NCBI GenBank assembly: GCA_028281025.1
Contig: JANQKR010000011.1
Span: 62,001 to 126,000, forward strand
Origin: Croceivirga sp.
GTDB taxonomy: Bacteria > Bacteroidota > Bacteroidia > Flavobacteriales > Flavobacteriaceae
Direction of reading: 5' to 3'
Length of the DNA stretch: 64,000 bases
Positions 24,836 through 35,162 of the stretch are shown in pieces (position 1 is the first letter of the stretch; the number at the start of each line of letters is the position of its first letter). The translations under genes and the position numbers were made by a program. The notes beneath the pieces were generated by a model. It saw only the letters and a list, made by a program, of their open reading frames with translations. It had not been told where the DNA came from and searched no databases.

Positions 24836-27199
24836 ATGATACGATTCTTGTTTTTCTTATTCTTTTTTTGCTTTCATGTTCAATCCCAAGAAATAATAAC
24901 CTCTACTCTGTTAAGACCCGAGTCTAAAGAAATATCTGACTTCTCTTTTTTGAAAAAAGAACTTAAAAATAAGAATGTGGTATTGCTCGGAGAAATGACC
25001 CACAGGTATGGGAATATTTTTGAAATGAAAGCACGCCTAATAGAATATCTCCATAAAGAATTAGGATATACAACAATTGCCATTGAGTCACCTATGTATG
25101 ACCTTTGGAAGGCTAGTCAAAATAGGCTTGACATAAATACCTTGAACAAATCTATATGGGATGTGTGGTCGGACTCAAAAGAATTTCAGAGGTTGAGCAA
25201 ATACATCATTGATAACAAATTGAAGGTAATTGGATTTGATTCTCAAGTCATAAACACTAGAAGTTTTATCGATGATTTTTTCAAATATTGTAAAAAAAAT
25301 AAGGTTCTTCTGAAACTTAACGAAGATGATTTAGGCATTGTTTTTGAAGGTGTTTTGGAGAATGTAAGCTATGGATCCGAAGATATAGACTTTCCTGAAT
25401 ATGAAAAGGAGCTAAATAGAATTGTAAATCAAATATTGAAACTCCAAAAAACCAAAGAAAACAATTATTGGTTACAACTGATTAAAAGCCTGATAGCATG
25501 CTCAAAAGATGCTTACTACAACCAAGAACCCTTATTGTCATCCTATTACGCTGATGAACAGCATAATTTTAGGGATGAGCAGATGGCGGACAATTTGTTA
25601 AATTATATCAATAGAAATCCAAATGAAAAGATTATTTGTTGGGCCGACAACATACATATAGTCAAAAGTTTAAAAGGTATAAAAGATAGTATTATTAAAA
25701 AGTTTACCCCTATGGGGCAGTTTGTTCATGATTCATTGAAAAACAAGATGTATAGTATTGCATCTTTGCATTCGAACGATTCCTTATTCGATGGTAAAAT
25801 TTGGCACCAAACGCCTATCCTTTATGGTTCTTTTGAAGATAAACTAAGAAGATTGGGTAGTCCATATTTATTCATAAGCTCAAATCAAGAAAGTTTAAAA
25901 GTACCGATGACATCCAGACTGTTAAATTTTAGCGAGTTTGTTAAAACACCTCTTAATCAATTGTTTGACGGATACATATACTTTCGAAACGCAACAGCTC
26001 CCGAAAATGAACTTCAATACTTATCAACAAGAAAAAATCCAAAGACAAAATCAATCAATAAAACTAAGGAAAGTGCGGAATCCATAATGTATGATCTCCA
26101 AGTGATAGATATGGAGACTAAAAAGCCCATTCCATATGCGGATATTATATTGGAAAATTTGGAGATTTATCGCATGGCAGATGAAAATGGAAAATTAAAA
26201 ATCAAAATCCCATTGAATAATTCGGAAAATGATGTTCTTATGGTCAAATCAATGGGATATGAAGAAAAAAAAGTACTGTTTAACAAAATAACTTCAAAAT
26301 TAGAATTGGCTCCTAAATATGAACTTTTAGACGAGATTGTTCTTTATGGAACAATGACACCACGAGCAATTCTAAAAAAAGCAGTAGAACAACTAAAAGA
26401 CAATTACCCGCTCCAATCTTTCAATTTTAGTAGGTACGCCCAAGTTATCATTAACAATAATGACCAGACAACTTTAGATATTGAATTAATAACACAAGAC
26501 TATGATCAGGGCTACTCATCTCCTTTTATTATAACCCAACGTGGAGAACAGGTGAAATGGAACAAAAACGTATTTAGTGAACGTAATAGGTATTACTCTG
26601 ATTTTTTTGCCTACAGACAAAATTCTATTCGATATTCTAATATCTTACACAAAAGAAAATATAAAAAGTTTAAACTCAATTTTGTTGAATCTGAAGACGA
26701 AAAATATCCAAATGCTTACATTATTTCGTTTTCAACAGATAGGAAAGGCTGGAATTATACAAATAGAGGTTACTCGACTTCATATTTTGGAAAACTGTAT
26801 ATTGATAAAACTGATTATGCCATATTAGAGATAAATGAAGTTTGGGAAACAACCTTGTTCCAACCTGAGATAAGTAAATTTTGGGCAGGGTACAAACGTT
26901 ATGACGAAATAAAAGAAATGAAAATTAAGGAAGAAAATACTTGTAAATATAAGAAGCATGAAGATAAGAAGTATTACGCTTCCAATTATTACAGGAAATA
27001 TTACACAGAAAGCATCAATAATAAAAACGAGTTATCAAATTCATTATTAGAAACAAATTCTTCTGTTTTTAACATAATTAAACAAGGAGTGGAAGAAATA
27101 AAATATGAAGAATACATAAAGTCTAAAATTAATGATGTACAGTATGATAGTGAGTTTTGGACTACTTTTTATGAAAGCAAGCAAATTCGAAACAATTAA
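24836..27199 (+). CDS. Exported erythromycin-esterase-like protein fused to a carboxypeptidase-regulatory domain
   Basis: The 787-residue protein has a signal peptide (FLFFLFFFCFHVQSQ). Residues 35-400 resemble the erythromycin esterase superfamily: LLGEMTHRYGNIFEMKARL (G52-E53-x-T-H56), the TTIAIESP strand with E84, and IICWADNIHIVKS near residue 268, where classical members have WAHNxH. From about residue 417 there is a carboxypeptidase-regulatory-like beta domain (YDLQVIDMETKKPIPYADII), then a long charged region of unknown fold. It is the first gene of the operon with LanB and LanC. An envelope role in tailoring, processing or self-protection is inferred. Antibiotic esterase activity is not shown. 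Confidence 0.72.
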   Translation: MIRFLFFLFFFCFHVQSQEIITSTLLRPESKEISDFSFLKKELKNKNVVLLGEMTHRYGNIFEMKARLIEYLHKELGYTTIAIESPMYDLWKASQNRLDINTLNKSIWDVWSDSKEFQRLSKYIIDNKLKVIGFDSQVINTRSFIDDFFKYCKKNKVLLKLNEDDLGIVFEGVLENVSYGSEDIDFPEYEKELNRIVNQILKLQKTKENNYWLQLIKSLIACSKDAYYNQEPLLSSYYADEQHNFRDEQMADNLLNYINRNPNEKIICWADNIHIVKSLKGIKDSIIKKFTPMGQFVHDSLKNKMYSIASLHSNDSLFDGKIWHQTPILYGSFEDKLRRLGSPYLFISSNQESLKVPMTSRLLNFSEFVKTPLNQLFDGYIYFRNATAPENELQYLSTRKNPKTKSINKTKESAESIMYDLQVIDMETKKPIPYADIILENLEIYRMADENGKLKIKIPLNNSENDVLMVKSMGYEEKKVLFNKITSKLELAPKYELLDEIVLYGTMTPRAILKKAVEQLKDNYPLQSFNFSRYAQVIINNNDQTTLDIELITQDYDQGYSSPFIITQRGEQVKWNKNVFSERNRYYSDFFAYRQNSIRYSNILHKRKYKKFKLNFVESEDEKYPNAYIISFSTDRKGWNYTNRGYSTSYFGKLYIDKTDYAILEINEVWETTLFQPEISKFWAGYKRYDEIKEMKIKEENTCKYKKHEDKKYYASNYYRKYYTESINNKNELSNSLLETNSSVFNIIKQGVEEIKYEEYIKSKINDVQYDSEFWTTFYESKQIRNN

Positions 27200-27280
27200 C
27201 AATATCGATTAATATTAAGCACTGCTTTTCTGAAATTTTAATTTCTTTTATTGCCATGTATTTGTTGAAAGAAAGATTCA

Positions 27281-29506
27281 ATGGCGAACCAAATATCACT
27301 AGACTTATCTTTAATGAGCTTAAAATTTTCCTCCTTTAACACCTATGTAATCAGAACTCCGATAATACCATTTTCGTGGGTCAATAAGCTAACACAAAAT
27401 AAGATATTTGAATTATGCAGAATTCCTTTTATATCTGAAGCTATATATATTGCATCCCCAGAGTTGCATAGTGAAATGCTAAAATTGATTGATGGGAAAA
27501 CTGTCAAAAATGAAAAGAAACTTCTCCAAACACTTTTAAAGTATCTTTTACGAATGGGGTTTCGTTGTACCCCATTTGGTCTCTTTAGTGGATGTGCAAC
27601 GGGTAAATTTGATGACGACACCCATATTGACATGAAAGATTCAAAAAGTCACAAAAGAGAAACACGTCTGGATATGAATTTTTTATGCGCCTTGGCTCAA
27701 AAAATCGAGGAAAACGCTGATATTAGAAATAGCCTTCATTATTATCCAAATACAAGCTTAAGTCAAATCGGAAATGATTTAAGATATGTGGAATATAGAT
27801 ATGAAAAAGCCTTAAGACGCCATTTTACTGTTTCAATCGAAAACTCTGAATACATAAGAATTATACTTAATACTGCTAAAAATGGAGCTTCAATTGATAC
27901 ACTATCAAGTCTGATTAATGAACCAGATGTTTCTGCTGAAGATGCCTCCAATTTCATACATGAACTCATTGACAATCAAATATTGGTTAGTTCTATCTCC
28001 CCATCAGTTACAGGGGAGGATTATTTAAATCTATTAATTGACAAAATTTCAGACAATGGTATCAAATCTTATTTAAAAGAAATCAATAATGTTTTAAATC
28101 AAGTAAACAATAGCCCTATAGGTTACGGATTAAACTACTATAACACATTAATAGAAATTATAGAGAAATTCAATGTAGGATTTGAAAAAAAGTTTTTGTT
28201 TCAAACTGATCTATTTCCAAAGTTTAAATCCAACAAGATAGATTCAAAAATCATTGACAAAGTAAACAAAGCACTTTCGGTACTAAATAAACTAACCCCT
28301 TATGTTGTAAATGAAGAGTTGGAGAAGTTTAAAAACGAATTTTATGATAGATATGAAGATGAAGAAATCCCCTTATCCTTGGCTCTTGATGTCGAGGCAG
28401 GTATAGGGTACGGAAAAAATGGAGAGGGATCTTTCGATATCTCTCCTCTTATTGATGATATTTTTTTTGATGGACAAAACAATATTTCAAATAACCACAG
28501 AAAAATAAATTGGTCTTTTAGAGATACATTGCTAAACAAAAAAATAAGAGATTCTGTTAAAACGGGTTCGTTAGCTATAAATTTGACAGACCAGGATTTG
28601 ATTGATTTTAAAGAAAATTGGGATGATTTACCTGATACCTTTTCAGTTCTTGTCAATTTGATAAAGGCAAAAAAAAATGGAAGCGATGAACTAATATACA
28701 TAGACCATGTTGGGGGCGCTTCTGCTACTGTGTTGTTGGGACGATTTTGTCAATCCAGTAAGGAGATTCGGAATCTTGTTACAAAAATAATTGAGTCTGA
28801 AGAATTAATTCGCGAAGACATTTATGCTGAAATCGCCCATTTACCTGAGAAAAGAACCGGAAATATACTTAATAGACCAAACCTTAGAAGGTATGAAATA
28901 CCATATTTGGCAAATAGTACTCTTGAATTAGAAAATCAAATTGATATCAGTGATATTATGATTTCAGTTGTAAATGAAAGAGTAATTCTGCGCTCTAAAA
29001 AGCTTAATAGATATATTGCTCCAAAGTTGGCAAGTGCCCATAATTATTCATCTGCTTCTTTGCCTATTTATCATTTTCTATGTGATTTGCAGCTTCAGAA
29101 CAACAGGGAGTCTATTGGCTTTAATTGGGGGAATCTATATTCGTTGTATGATTTCTTTCCGAGAGTAAGTTATAAAGATATAATCTTATCTCCGGCTACT
29201 TGGTTAGTTAATAAAGGTAAAATAAAAAATTTGGTTTCGTTGAAAGCTGTGGCTAGTTGGAGGAAAAAAGAAGAAATACCTTCAAAAATTTTGCTTGTTG
29301 ATGGAGACAATCAGTTGTTAATTGATTTAGAACATGAACTTTCAATTGAATTGTTTATTTCATGTATCAAAGGAAAAAACGAAGTGATTATTTCAGAATG
29401 CCTATATGATTTTGAAAATTCTGTTGTCAACTTTAACGGAGAACCTTGTACAAATGAAGTGATTTTATCATATCATAGAAATCAAGAAAGTCTGATGGAA
29501 TCATGA
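27281..29506 (+). CDS. Lantibiotic dehydratase, glutamylation part (LanB N-terminal type)
   Basis: The 741-residue protein begins with the FSSFNTYVIRTP motif typical of LanB N-termini, followed by the conserved RMGFRCTPFGLFSGCATG segment. Later landmarks are VLLGRFC and RPNLRRYEI, where LanBs have Arg residues for glutamyl-tRNA-dependent glutamylation of Ser/Thr. The C-terminal elimination domain is absent here and is provided by the next gene, so LanB is split, as known in some Bacteroidota lanthipeptide and thiopeptide systems. Cytoplasmic; it acts on the precursor at 24450. Its end overlaps the next start by four bases. Confidence 0.9.
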   Translation: MANQISLDLSLMSLKFSSFNTYVIRTPIIPFSWVNKLTQNKIFELCRIPFISEAIYIASPELHSEMLKLIDGKTVKNEKKLLQTLLKYLLRMGFRCTPFGLFSGCATGKFDDDTHIDMKDSKSHKRETRLDMNFLCALAQKIEENADIRNSLHYYPNTSLSQIGNDLRYVEYRYEKALRRHFTVSIENSEYIRIILNTAKNGASIDTLSSLINEPDVSAEDASNFIHELIDNQILVSSISPSVTGEDYLNLLIDKISDNGIKSYLKEINNVLNQVNNSPIGYGLNYYNTLIEIIEKFNVGFEKKFLFQTDLFPKFKSNKIDSKIIDKVNKALSVLNKLTPYVVNEELEKFKNEFYDRYEDEEIPLSLALDVEAGIGYGKNGEGSFDISPLIDDIFFDGQNNISNNHRKINWSFRDTLLNKKIRDSVKTGSLAINLTDQDLIDFKENWDDLPDTFSVLVNLIKAKKNGSDELIYIDHVGGASATVLLGRFCQSSKEIRNLVTKIIESEELIREDIYAEIAHLPEKRTGNILNRPNLRRYEIPYLANSTLELENQIDISDIMISVVNERVILRSKKLNRYIAPKLASAHNYSSASLPIYHFLCDLQLQNNRESIGFNWGNLYSLYDFFPRVSYKDIILSPATWLVNKGKIKNLVSLKAVASWRKKEEIPSKILLVDGDNQLLIDLEHELSIELFISCIKGKNEVIISECLYDFENSVVNFNGEPCTNEVILSYHRNQESLMES

Positions 29507-30375
29507 AAAAAGTACAAAGAAATTTTTTATTGGGTGATGAATGGTTGTACTATAAAATATATTCAGGAACAAAAACTTCAGAGGACATTTTAATTAACAT
29601 AGTACAACCACTATCCAAAAAGCTTCTGAATGAAAAAATCATTGACAAATGGTTTTTTATTAATTACGCTGACCCAGACAGACACATAAGGGTAAGGTTT
29701 CATATCGTGAAAGAAAACGGAGGACTTGAATATGTTATCAAATTGTTTCGGAATGCGATTTATCCACTTATAGAAAACAAACTAATCGTTAAAGTTCAAG
29801 TCGATACCTACAAAAGGGAATTGGAAAGATATGGTTCCCAAGTCATAGAAGAATTTGAAACACTTTTTTACTTGAACAGTGAATTAATTCTCGATTTAAT
29901 AAATATTATCGATGGAAATCCAAATAAGCGATGGCTATTTGCGCTAAAATCATTAGACATTTTATTGTCAGGATGGGGTATGACTATAAATGACAAAAAA
30001 AATCTTTTCGAGCTTTTAAAAACTTCATTTGATGAAGAAATGGGGGTAACCCCACCTGTCAGAAAAATTTTAGGCAAGAAGTATAGGAAATATCGCGAAC
30101 AAATTTTAGAGGTGTTGCAAAATAAAAATCACGAGTTAAATCGACGTTTGTTGAACCACAACAATGAAGCGCATTCCGTTATTCAACAGATTTTCAAAAA
30201 GTCTAATTACACAAAATTAGACGATGCAATTAATGTAATCGACAGTTATGTTCACATGCATTGCAACAGGATTTTCACTTCAAGACAGAGAATGAACGAA
30301 TGGATTGTTTATGATTTTTTATACAATTATTACAGAAGTGAAATTGCAAAGAAAAAGAATAAAAAAAGCTTATAA
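29503..30375 (+). CDS. Thiopeptide-type/LanB C-terminal elimination domain protein
   Basis: The 290-residue stand-alone SpaB-C-type protein has GDEWLYYKIYSGTKTSEDIL, FFINYADPDRHIRVRFHI, VDTYKRELERYG and HMHCNRIF, the landmarks of the glutamate-elimination domain that completes Ser/Thr dehydration. Its ATGA overlap with the dehydratase start-stop suggests stoichiometric co-translation of a two-subunit LanB. Confidence 0.9.
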   Translation: MKKVQRNFLLGDEWLYYKIYSGTKTSEDILINIVQPLSKKLLNEKIIDKWFFINYADPDRHIRVRFHIVKENGGLEYVIKLFRNAIYPLIENKLIVKVQVDTYKRELERYGSQVIEEFETLFYLNSELILDLINIIDGNPNKRWLFALKSLDILLSGWGMTINDKKNLFELLKTSFDEEMGVTPPVRKILGKKYRKYREQILEVLQNKNHELNRRLLNHNNEAHSVIQQIFKKSNYTKLDDAINVIDSYVHMHCNRIFTSRQRMNEWIVYDFLYNYYRSEIAKKKNKKSL

Positions 30376-30434
30376 AGTGTGTGTGGCGCAAAGTTATCTT
30401 ATCACCAATAGTCCTAACCACCTAGAAACAACCA

Positions 30435-31982
30435 ATGAACAGTAAAGAAGAGCCATCCACTATTTTGTATCGCTTTGTTAAGAAGAAGAAAAAATCTATA
30501 AACAAAGAAGATTTGGCTTTTCAATTATGTTCACATCCGGACTATCCACAGCCGATATCGGTATTAGAGACTTTAGAGAAGCTTAAAATAAAGTGTAGTG
30601 TATATCAAACCTCATTACAAGAAATAGATACAGATATTGGTTGTTTCTTAACTTTATTATCCAACAAACAGGGCAACCAATTTTATTCTATAGTCGAAAA
30701 AACAAAAAGTGGCTATAAATCAGATTTTAAAAGAATCGACTATCATCAGCTTCATGGCATGTGGACCAGCATTATTATTGTAATAGAAAATAATCAAGAA
30801 CATAATGTAGAAAGAAAAAATTGGTTTTTTAAATTACTGCTGTTAACAATAGGGGTGTCAACTTTTTTTTGGGCAACGAGTTATAGTTTTAATTTTCATA
30901 CGATTATCTTTAGCTTTTTATCAATAATTGGATTTATTTTATCCTTAAGTGTTTTTGATGATTTAAGGATTGGAAACATTTCTGTCGTTTCTCAATTGTG
31001 TGAGAGAAACAAAAAAACAAATTGCAATGAAGTGATTAATTCGACTAAATGGAAATTATTAAAATTTTTGAATTTTTCCGATTTAAGCCTCACTTTTTTT
31101 GCAACCCAAATATTGGTACTATACCTAATGTCATTAATGACATTAAAAGTTGAGTATTTTAAAGTTCAAAATGTTTTATTGATAGCAAGCATACCTTTTA
31201 TTTTTATTTCCATATTTTATCAGAAAAAGGTTGAAAAAAAGTGGTGTCCAATCTGTTTGGGAATTTCATTGATATTGTTTTTGGAATTCTTTATTAATCT
31301 TCCTTTTGTTAACTACAATTATGATTTCAGAGCCTTAGTCTTTTATTTTTCAATTTATGGGCTTGTATATGTTTTTTGGAAGAAGAACAGGACAAACCTT
31401 CTAAAAAAAACAGAATTGTTGTCTAAATTGTCAAAGGCCAACCAGACACTCAATAATTATGAAACATTCAAACATATTCTTACGAAGAATAATGACAAAC
31501 TAGAATGTCTTATTTCCAATAGTGATTCTTATCCCACAATTATTGTTGTAACTGATCCATTTTGCGATCATTGTAAAAGTTTACATTCTGAATTAGCAGG
31601 ACTTTTTGGACAAACAGACACTTGCCCAAATATTTCTTTTGTTTTTAATACGGATATCGAAGAGGAATCAGATTTTGAAAAATCTATTTACCGAAACTTA
31701 ATGTTTCATCAAAAAAATGAGGGCGATACTATATTCTTTATGGATGTTCTTGAGGAATGGTTTTTTGAAAAAAACAAGAGCCAATGGTTGGATAAATATT
31801 CAAGAAGTTTTGATGAAAAAAAGATTGATTTAATTTTAAAAGAACAGTACAACTGTTGTAAGAATTACAATATTAAATTTACACCTGCAATTATAATCAA
31901 CGGATATTTATTGCCATCTACATATACCATACAAAATCTATCTTTTTTTATTAAACATCTCGTCAATGATTCCAACTATTAA
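30435..31982 (+). CDS. VKOR-thioredoxin fusion with degenerate C39-like N-terminus
   Basis: This 515-residue membrane protein has three parts. Residues 1-115 resemble a C39-peptidase-like domain without the catalytic Cys context (HPDYPQPISVLETLEKLKI). A vitamin K epoxide reductase-type membrane domain with about five helices follows (about 130-310), with redox Cys in KKTNCNEVINSTKW and KKWCPICLG. A thioredoxin-like domain has FCDHCKSLHSE near residue 376. It would oxidise or isomerise thiols at the membrane. Within a lanthipeptide locus it may make disulfides in the product or protect Cys; this is inference. It lies 59 bases after the LanB elimination gene. Confidence 0.82.
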   Translation: MNSKEEPSTILYRFVKKKKKSINKEDLAFQLCSHPDYPQPISVLETLEKLKIKCSVYQTSLQEIDTDIGCFLTLLSNKQGNQFYSIVEKTKSGYKSDFKRIDYHQLHGMWTSIIIVIENNQEHNVERKNWFFKLLLLTIGVSTFFWATSYSFNFHTIIFSFLSIIGFILSLSVFDDLRIGNISVVSQLCERNKKTNCNEVINSTKWKLLKFLNFSDLSLTFFATQILVLYLMSLMTLKVEYFKVQNVLLIASIPFIFISIFYQKKVEKKWCPICLGISLILFLEFFINLPFVNYNYDFRALVFYFSIYGLVYVFWKKNRTNLLKKTELLSKLSKANQTLNNYETFKHILTKNNDKLECLISNSDSYPTIIVVTDPFCDHCKSLHSELAGLFGQTDTCPNISFVFNTDIEEESDFEKSIYRNLMFHQKNEGDTIFFMDVLEEWFFEKNKSQWLDKYSRSFDEKKIDLILKEQYNCCKNYNIKFTPAIIINGYLLPSTYTIQNLSFFIKHLVNDSNY

Positions 31983-32105
31983 CCATTTTTATCTCCTATC
32001 TATCCCCCAATATCTGTTAATAAGACTAAGTATATAGTTAAAGCATAGACGTTTAAAGTTTTGTTATAATGAAATACCTTTTTTAACCATGAAAACAACT
32101 GTAGA

Positions 32106-33335
32106 ATGAAAAATGAAAATTTAATCTTTTTTGAATATTTACAAAAGATAGAACCTATCCTTTATGAACATGCAGAAAAAATGAACGTACCTACTATGGA
32201 AGAAGATTTAAGCGTTTTATTGTTTGAAGCTACCTTCTATAAATATTCTAAAAATAAGAAATATAAGGAGAGAAGCTTATTACTACTGGACAGGCTCATA
32301 AATGTCTTTCATGAAAAAGATTTGAATCCAGGATTTATTGAGGGTTTTGAAGGTGTTCTTTGGACTTTGAATTGTTTAGAAGAGGCTAAAATCATAGATG
32401 ATTCTAAAGAATTTGCTGAAGATTTAATGCCATATTTTAAGCAATCACTTGAGTATGATATTAAGAAATTTTTCTTTGATGCCTTACATGGTAGTATTAA
32501 TAAAATACAGTATCTAATAAGCTCCATGGGCTCTACAAATCCGATGGTAATTGGATTTGTCAATGATTTTATAGATTCCTTGTATGACAACAGAGAGTCA
32601 GATGGAGATTGTATTTTTTGGTATGATGAAGGAATAGAGGAAGAAACTAAAGTGGTAAATCTAGGTTATGCCCATGGATTACCTTCCTTATTGGTTTTCC
32701 TCTTAAAATTAAAGGAACATGGATTCAAACATGACAAAACTGATATTCTTATTGATGGTATTGCAAAAAGCCTTTTAACTTTTAAATTTAAATCTAAAAG
32801 TGACAGTATATATCCGGCTACATACCGCATAGATGGTGAAAATGATAATTTATCCTCACGTCTTGCCTATTGCTATGGTGATTTAGGTGTAGCTTATGCT
32901 ATGGCATATTATGGTACTAGCAGCAATCAAAAAGAGTTGAAAGTTGAAGCTGAAAAAATAATCAATCATATTTGTCATCGAACAATTGCTAACTCTGGGA
33001 TACTACGCTATGAGTATTATCACTTTTTTGATACAGGTTTTTGTCATGGAATTGCTGGCATAGTATATATCCTGACATTAATTGACCGGTTGCTCCCAAG
33101 TGACTTGATAAAAGAAAGGATTTCGTATTGGAGAAGTGAACTAAAAAGCAATTTAAGCATCCAATTAAAAATAAGGGAAGAGATTAGACTTCCACAATAT
33201 CTTCAACCTTATTCTGGAGACCCATATGTTTTTGAAGCCCAATCAATTTTCACTGGATATTCAGGAACAGGTTTGGTTTTGCTTTCTTTGTTCTATGAAA
33301 CCTATGATTGGAGTGATTTTTTTGTGCTTTATTGA
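32106..33335 (+). CDS. lanC: Lanthionine synthetase C family cyclase (LanC)
   Basis: This 409-residue alpha-toroid cyclase has conserved VNLGYAHGLPSLL, zinc ligand C256 in LAYCYGDLG, and C313-H314 in TGFCHGIAGIVY, plus the late FTGYSGTGLVLLSL segment. It catalyses addition of Cys thiols to dehydrated residues, forming (methyl)lanthionine rings in the precursor at 24450. It is the last gene of the + strand operon, 123 bases after the VKOR fusion, and converges on a minus-strand gene. Confidence 0.92.
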   Translation: MKNENLIFFEYLQKIEPILYEHAEKMNVPTMEEDLSVLLFEATFYKYSKNKKYKERSLLLLDRLINVFHEKDLNPGFIEGFEGVLWTLNCLEEAKIIDDSKEFAEDLMPYFKQSLEYDIKKFFFDALHGSINKIQYLISSMGSTNPMVIGFVNDFIDSLYDNRESDGDCIFWYDEGIEEETKVVNLGYAHGLPSLLVFLLKLKEHGFKHDKTDILIDGIAKSLLTFKFKSKSDSIYPATYRIDGENDNLSSRLAYCYGDLGVAYAMAYYGTSSNQKELKVEAEKIINHICHRTIANSGILRYEYYHFFDTGFCHGIAGIVYILTLIDRLLPSDLIKERISYWRSELKSNLSIQLKIREEIRLPQYLQPYSGDPYVFEAQSIFTGYSGTGLVLLSLFYETYDWSDFFVLY

Positions 33336-33403
33336 ATTGGTGCTATCCTGGTAGAATCGCATTTGAAACATTAACTGTTTAGAGAAGTTGAGTTATATTT
33401 TCC

Positions 33404-34195
33404 CTAGTTCGTTCCAACTTGAAGGAGTTTATATTCTACAGATTTTCTCTCAATAATCTCCCAAAGCTTTAATTTATCTTGGGTATGCACAACGTTTCTA
33501 AATAAACTGTCTGCCTCACAATAGTAAAGGAAATCATAAATATTACTTTTTGATATTGCAAGGTCTTTTATAAAAAGACTATCTGTAAAAAAAGATTTAA
33601 CTTTTTCTGTTATTTTATTATTATGAGTCAATAAGCGGATTTTTTTTATTTCTTTATTTTCACCATCGAATATATTTCCTAAGAAAAATCTGTTCGATTC
33701 ATTAAAATTTTTATAATAAAGACCTTTAAATTTTAAACTCTTCTTTTTACTATTGGGCAAACCCAAACTTTTTGCTGTGACAATTGGTTTATACTCTAAT
33801 AGATTAATATCATTATTTAGATAACCAGAAAACAAAAATGGTTTGACAACTACCTCATCCAGTTCTATCGTCTTCTTATATAGATGAACTATAATATCAT
33901 TTTTCAATATGATTTCTTCGTCTATTATTATGGTTTTTGCCCTAAATTGTATTCCTGTTATTACCAAAGTATCTCTTAATTTAACGTTAATGCCAAACAA
34001 ACCATTTTCATCAGAAATAGTAGCACTTTGAGATGTTTTATTTATTATGTGGAGAGAAGAAACATTAGAAGAAACATTGGAAGAATCCACTATTTTACCG
34101 AATAACATTTGTTCTTGAGCATGCATAGATAATGATATAAGCAAAAATAAATAACAAATTACAGGGATTTTCTTTTTAACATTTTCAGAAGTCAT
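33404..34195 (-). CDS. Exported carboxypeptidase-regulatory-like domain protein
   Basis: The 263-residue protein has a signal peptide (IPVICYLFLLISLSMHAQ) and an N-terminal carboxypeptidase-regulatory-like beta domain (about 30-115, ending IELDEVVVKPFLFSG). A Lys-rich region of unknown fold follows. The second half resembles the charged C-terminal regions of Bacteroidota surface proteins. The DEVVVKP end parallels LDEIVLYG in the esterase-like protein at 24836, so both may be related envelope parts of this locus. Function unknown. Confidence 0.7.
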   Translation of the reverse strand: MTSENVKKKIPVICYLFLLISLSMHAQEQMLFGKIVDSSNVSSNVSSLHIINKTSQSATISDENGLFGINVKLRDTLVITGIQFRAKTIIIDEEIILKNDIIVHLYKKTIELDEVVVKPFLFSGYLNNDINLLEYKPIVTAKSLGLPNSKKKSLKFKGLYYKNFNESNRFFLGNIFDGENKEIKKIRLLTHNNKITEKVKSFFTDSLFIKDLAISKSNIYDFLYYCEADSLFRNVVHTQDKLKLWEIIERKSVEYKLLQVGTN

Positions 34196-34290
34196 ATTAA
34201 TTTTAAGTTTTGTTGTACTAAGTGCTTAAATCAATAATTCAATACTTATATTTTTATTATCTCAATTAAATTCTTGTAATCAATTCTTAA

Positions 34291-34303
34291 TTGACCTCCT
34301 CCC
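34291..34303 (+). repeat. IS3-family terminal inverted repeat, left
   Basis: TTGACCTCCTCCC is perfectly complementary to 35500-35512, with TAA immediately outside. Confidence 0.85.
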
Positions 34304-34307
34304 ATAT

Positions 34308-35142
34308 TTAGGTACTGGTCATAACTAGAGAATCCGGGCTATTTTCATTCATTTCAATGTATTCGTTGGGAGACATGTCTCCCAACGAGCTATGCGGTCT
34401 AAAACCGTTGTAATCCTCCCTCCAAATATCGAATTTTTCTTGCGCATCTTCCAAGGAAAAGAACCAATTGGCATTAAGGCACTCGTCCCTAAATGAACCA
34501 TTGAAGCTCTCGATATAGGGGTTGTCAGTTGGTTTTCCCGGCCTGGAGAAGTCCAATTCCACTTTGTTTTCAGGCCCATTTGTCCAAAACCTTACTGATG
34601 AACTCACTTCCATTATCGACTTTAATGCTCCGGGGGAAGCATCTTGTGGATTCCGTTATACGTTCCATTGCCCCGACCACATCACTTCCCTTAAGTGACT
34701 TTCCAGCATGTATGGACAAACATTTGCGACTAAAGTTATCCACTACAGTTAAGGCACGGAAACGGCTTCCATCATACAATTGATCGGACACAAAATCCAT
34801 GCTCCAGCACTCGTGCAAACTAGAGGCACTACCATCCAGCGGCTTCCTATGGGCGGCCGAACGGTTCCTTTTGGGGCGTTTCGGCCTAAGGTTCAATCCT
34901 TCTTCGCAATAGACCCTGTACATCCGTTTGTGGTTGTCCATGAAACCTTCCCTCCTAAGCAATATATGGATACGCCAAAAACCATAGCGGACACGAACGG
35001 CCGCAATCTCCTTCATGCGCATGCGCAACAACTCGTCGTTACGGCCCTTGCCCCTGTAATAATACATGCTCCTGGCCAATCGTACCAGCCCACAGCAACG
35101 GTTGATGGAAACATTGTACTCCATCCTGATGTTACCGACCAT
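34308..35142 (-). pseudogene. IS3-family transposase OrfB (DDE), frameshifted
   Basis: The integrase core is split into two frames. The upstream part (34570-35142) has LVRLARSMYYYRGKGR, RYGFWRIHILLRREG, the first Asp in CWSMDFVSD and the second Asp in [18 protein letters not shown]. The downstream part (34308-34613 frame) has [17 protein letters not shown] and the catalytic Glu in [12 protein letters not shown], ending [14 protein letters not shown]. Joining them near 34571 requires two extra bases, consistent with a 2-base deletion where related elements read KWAYENKV. The copy is therefore predicted inactive by itself. Confidence 0.85.
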
Positions 35143-35162
35143 CTCCCGTTTTCGAGACGGCC

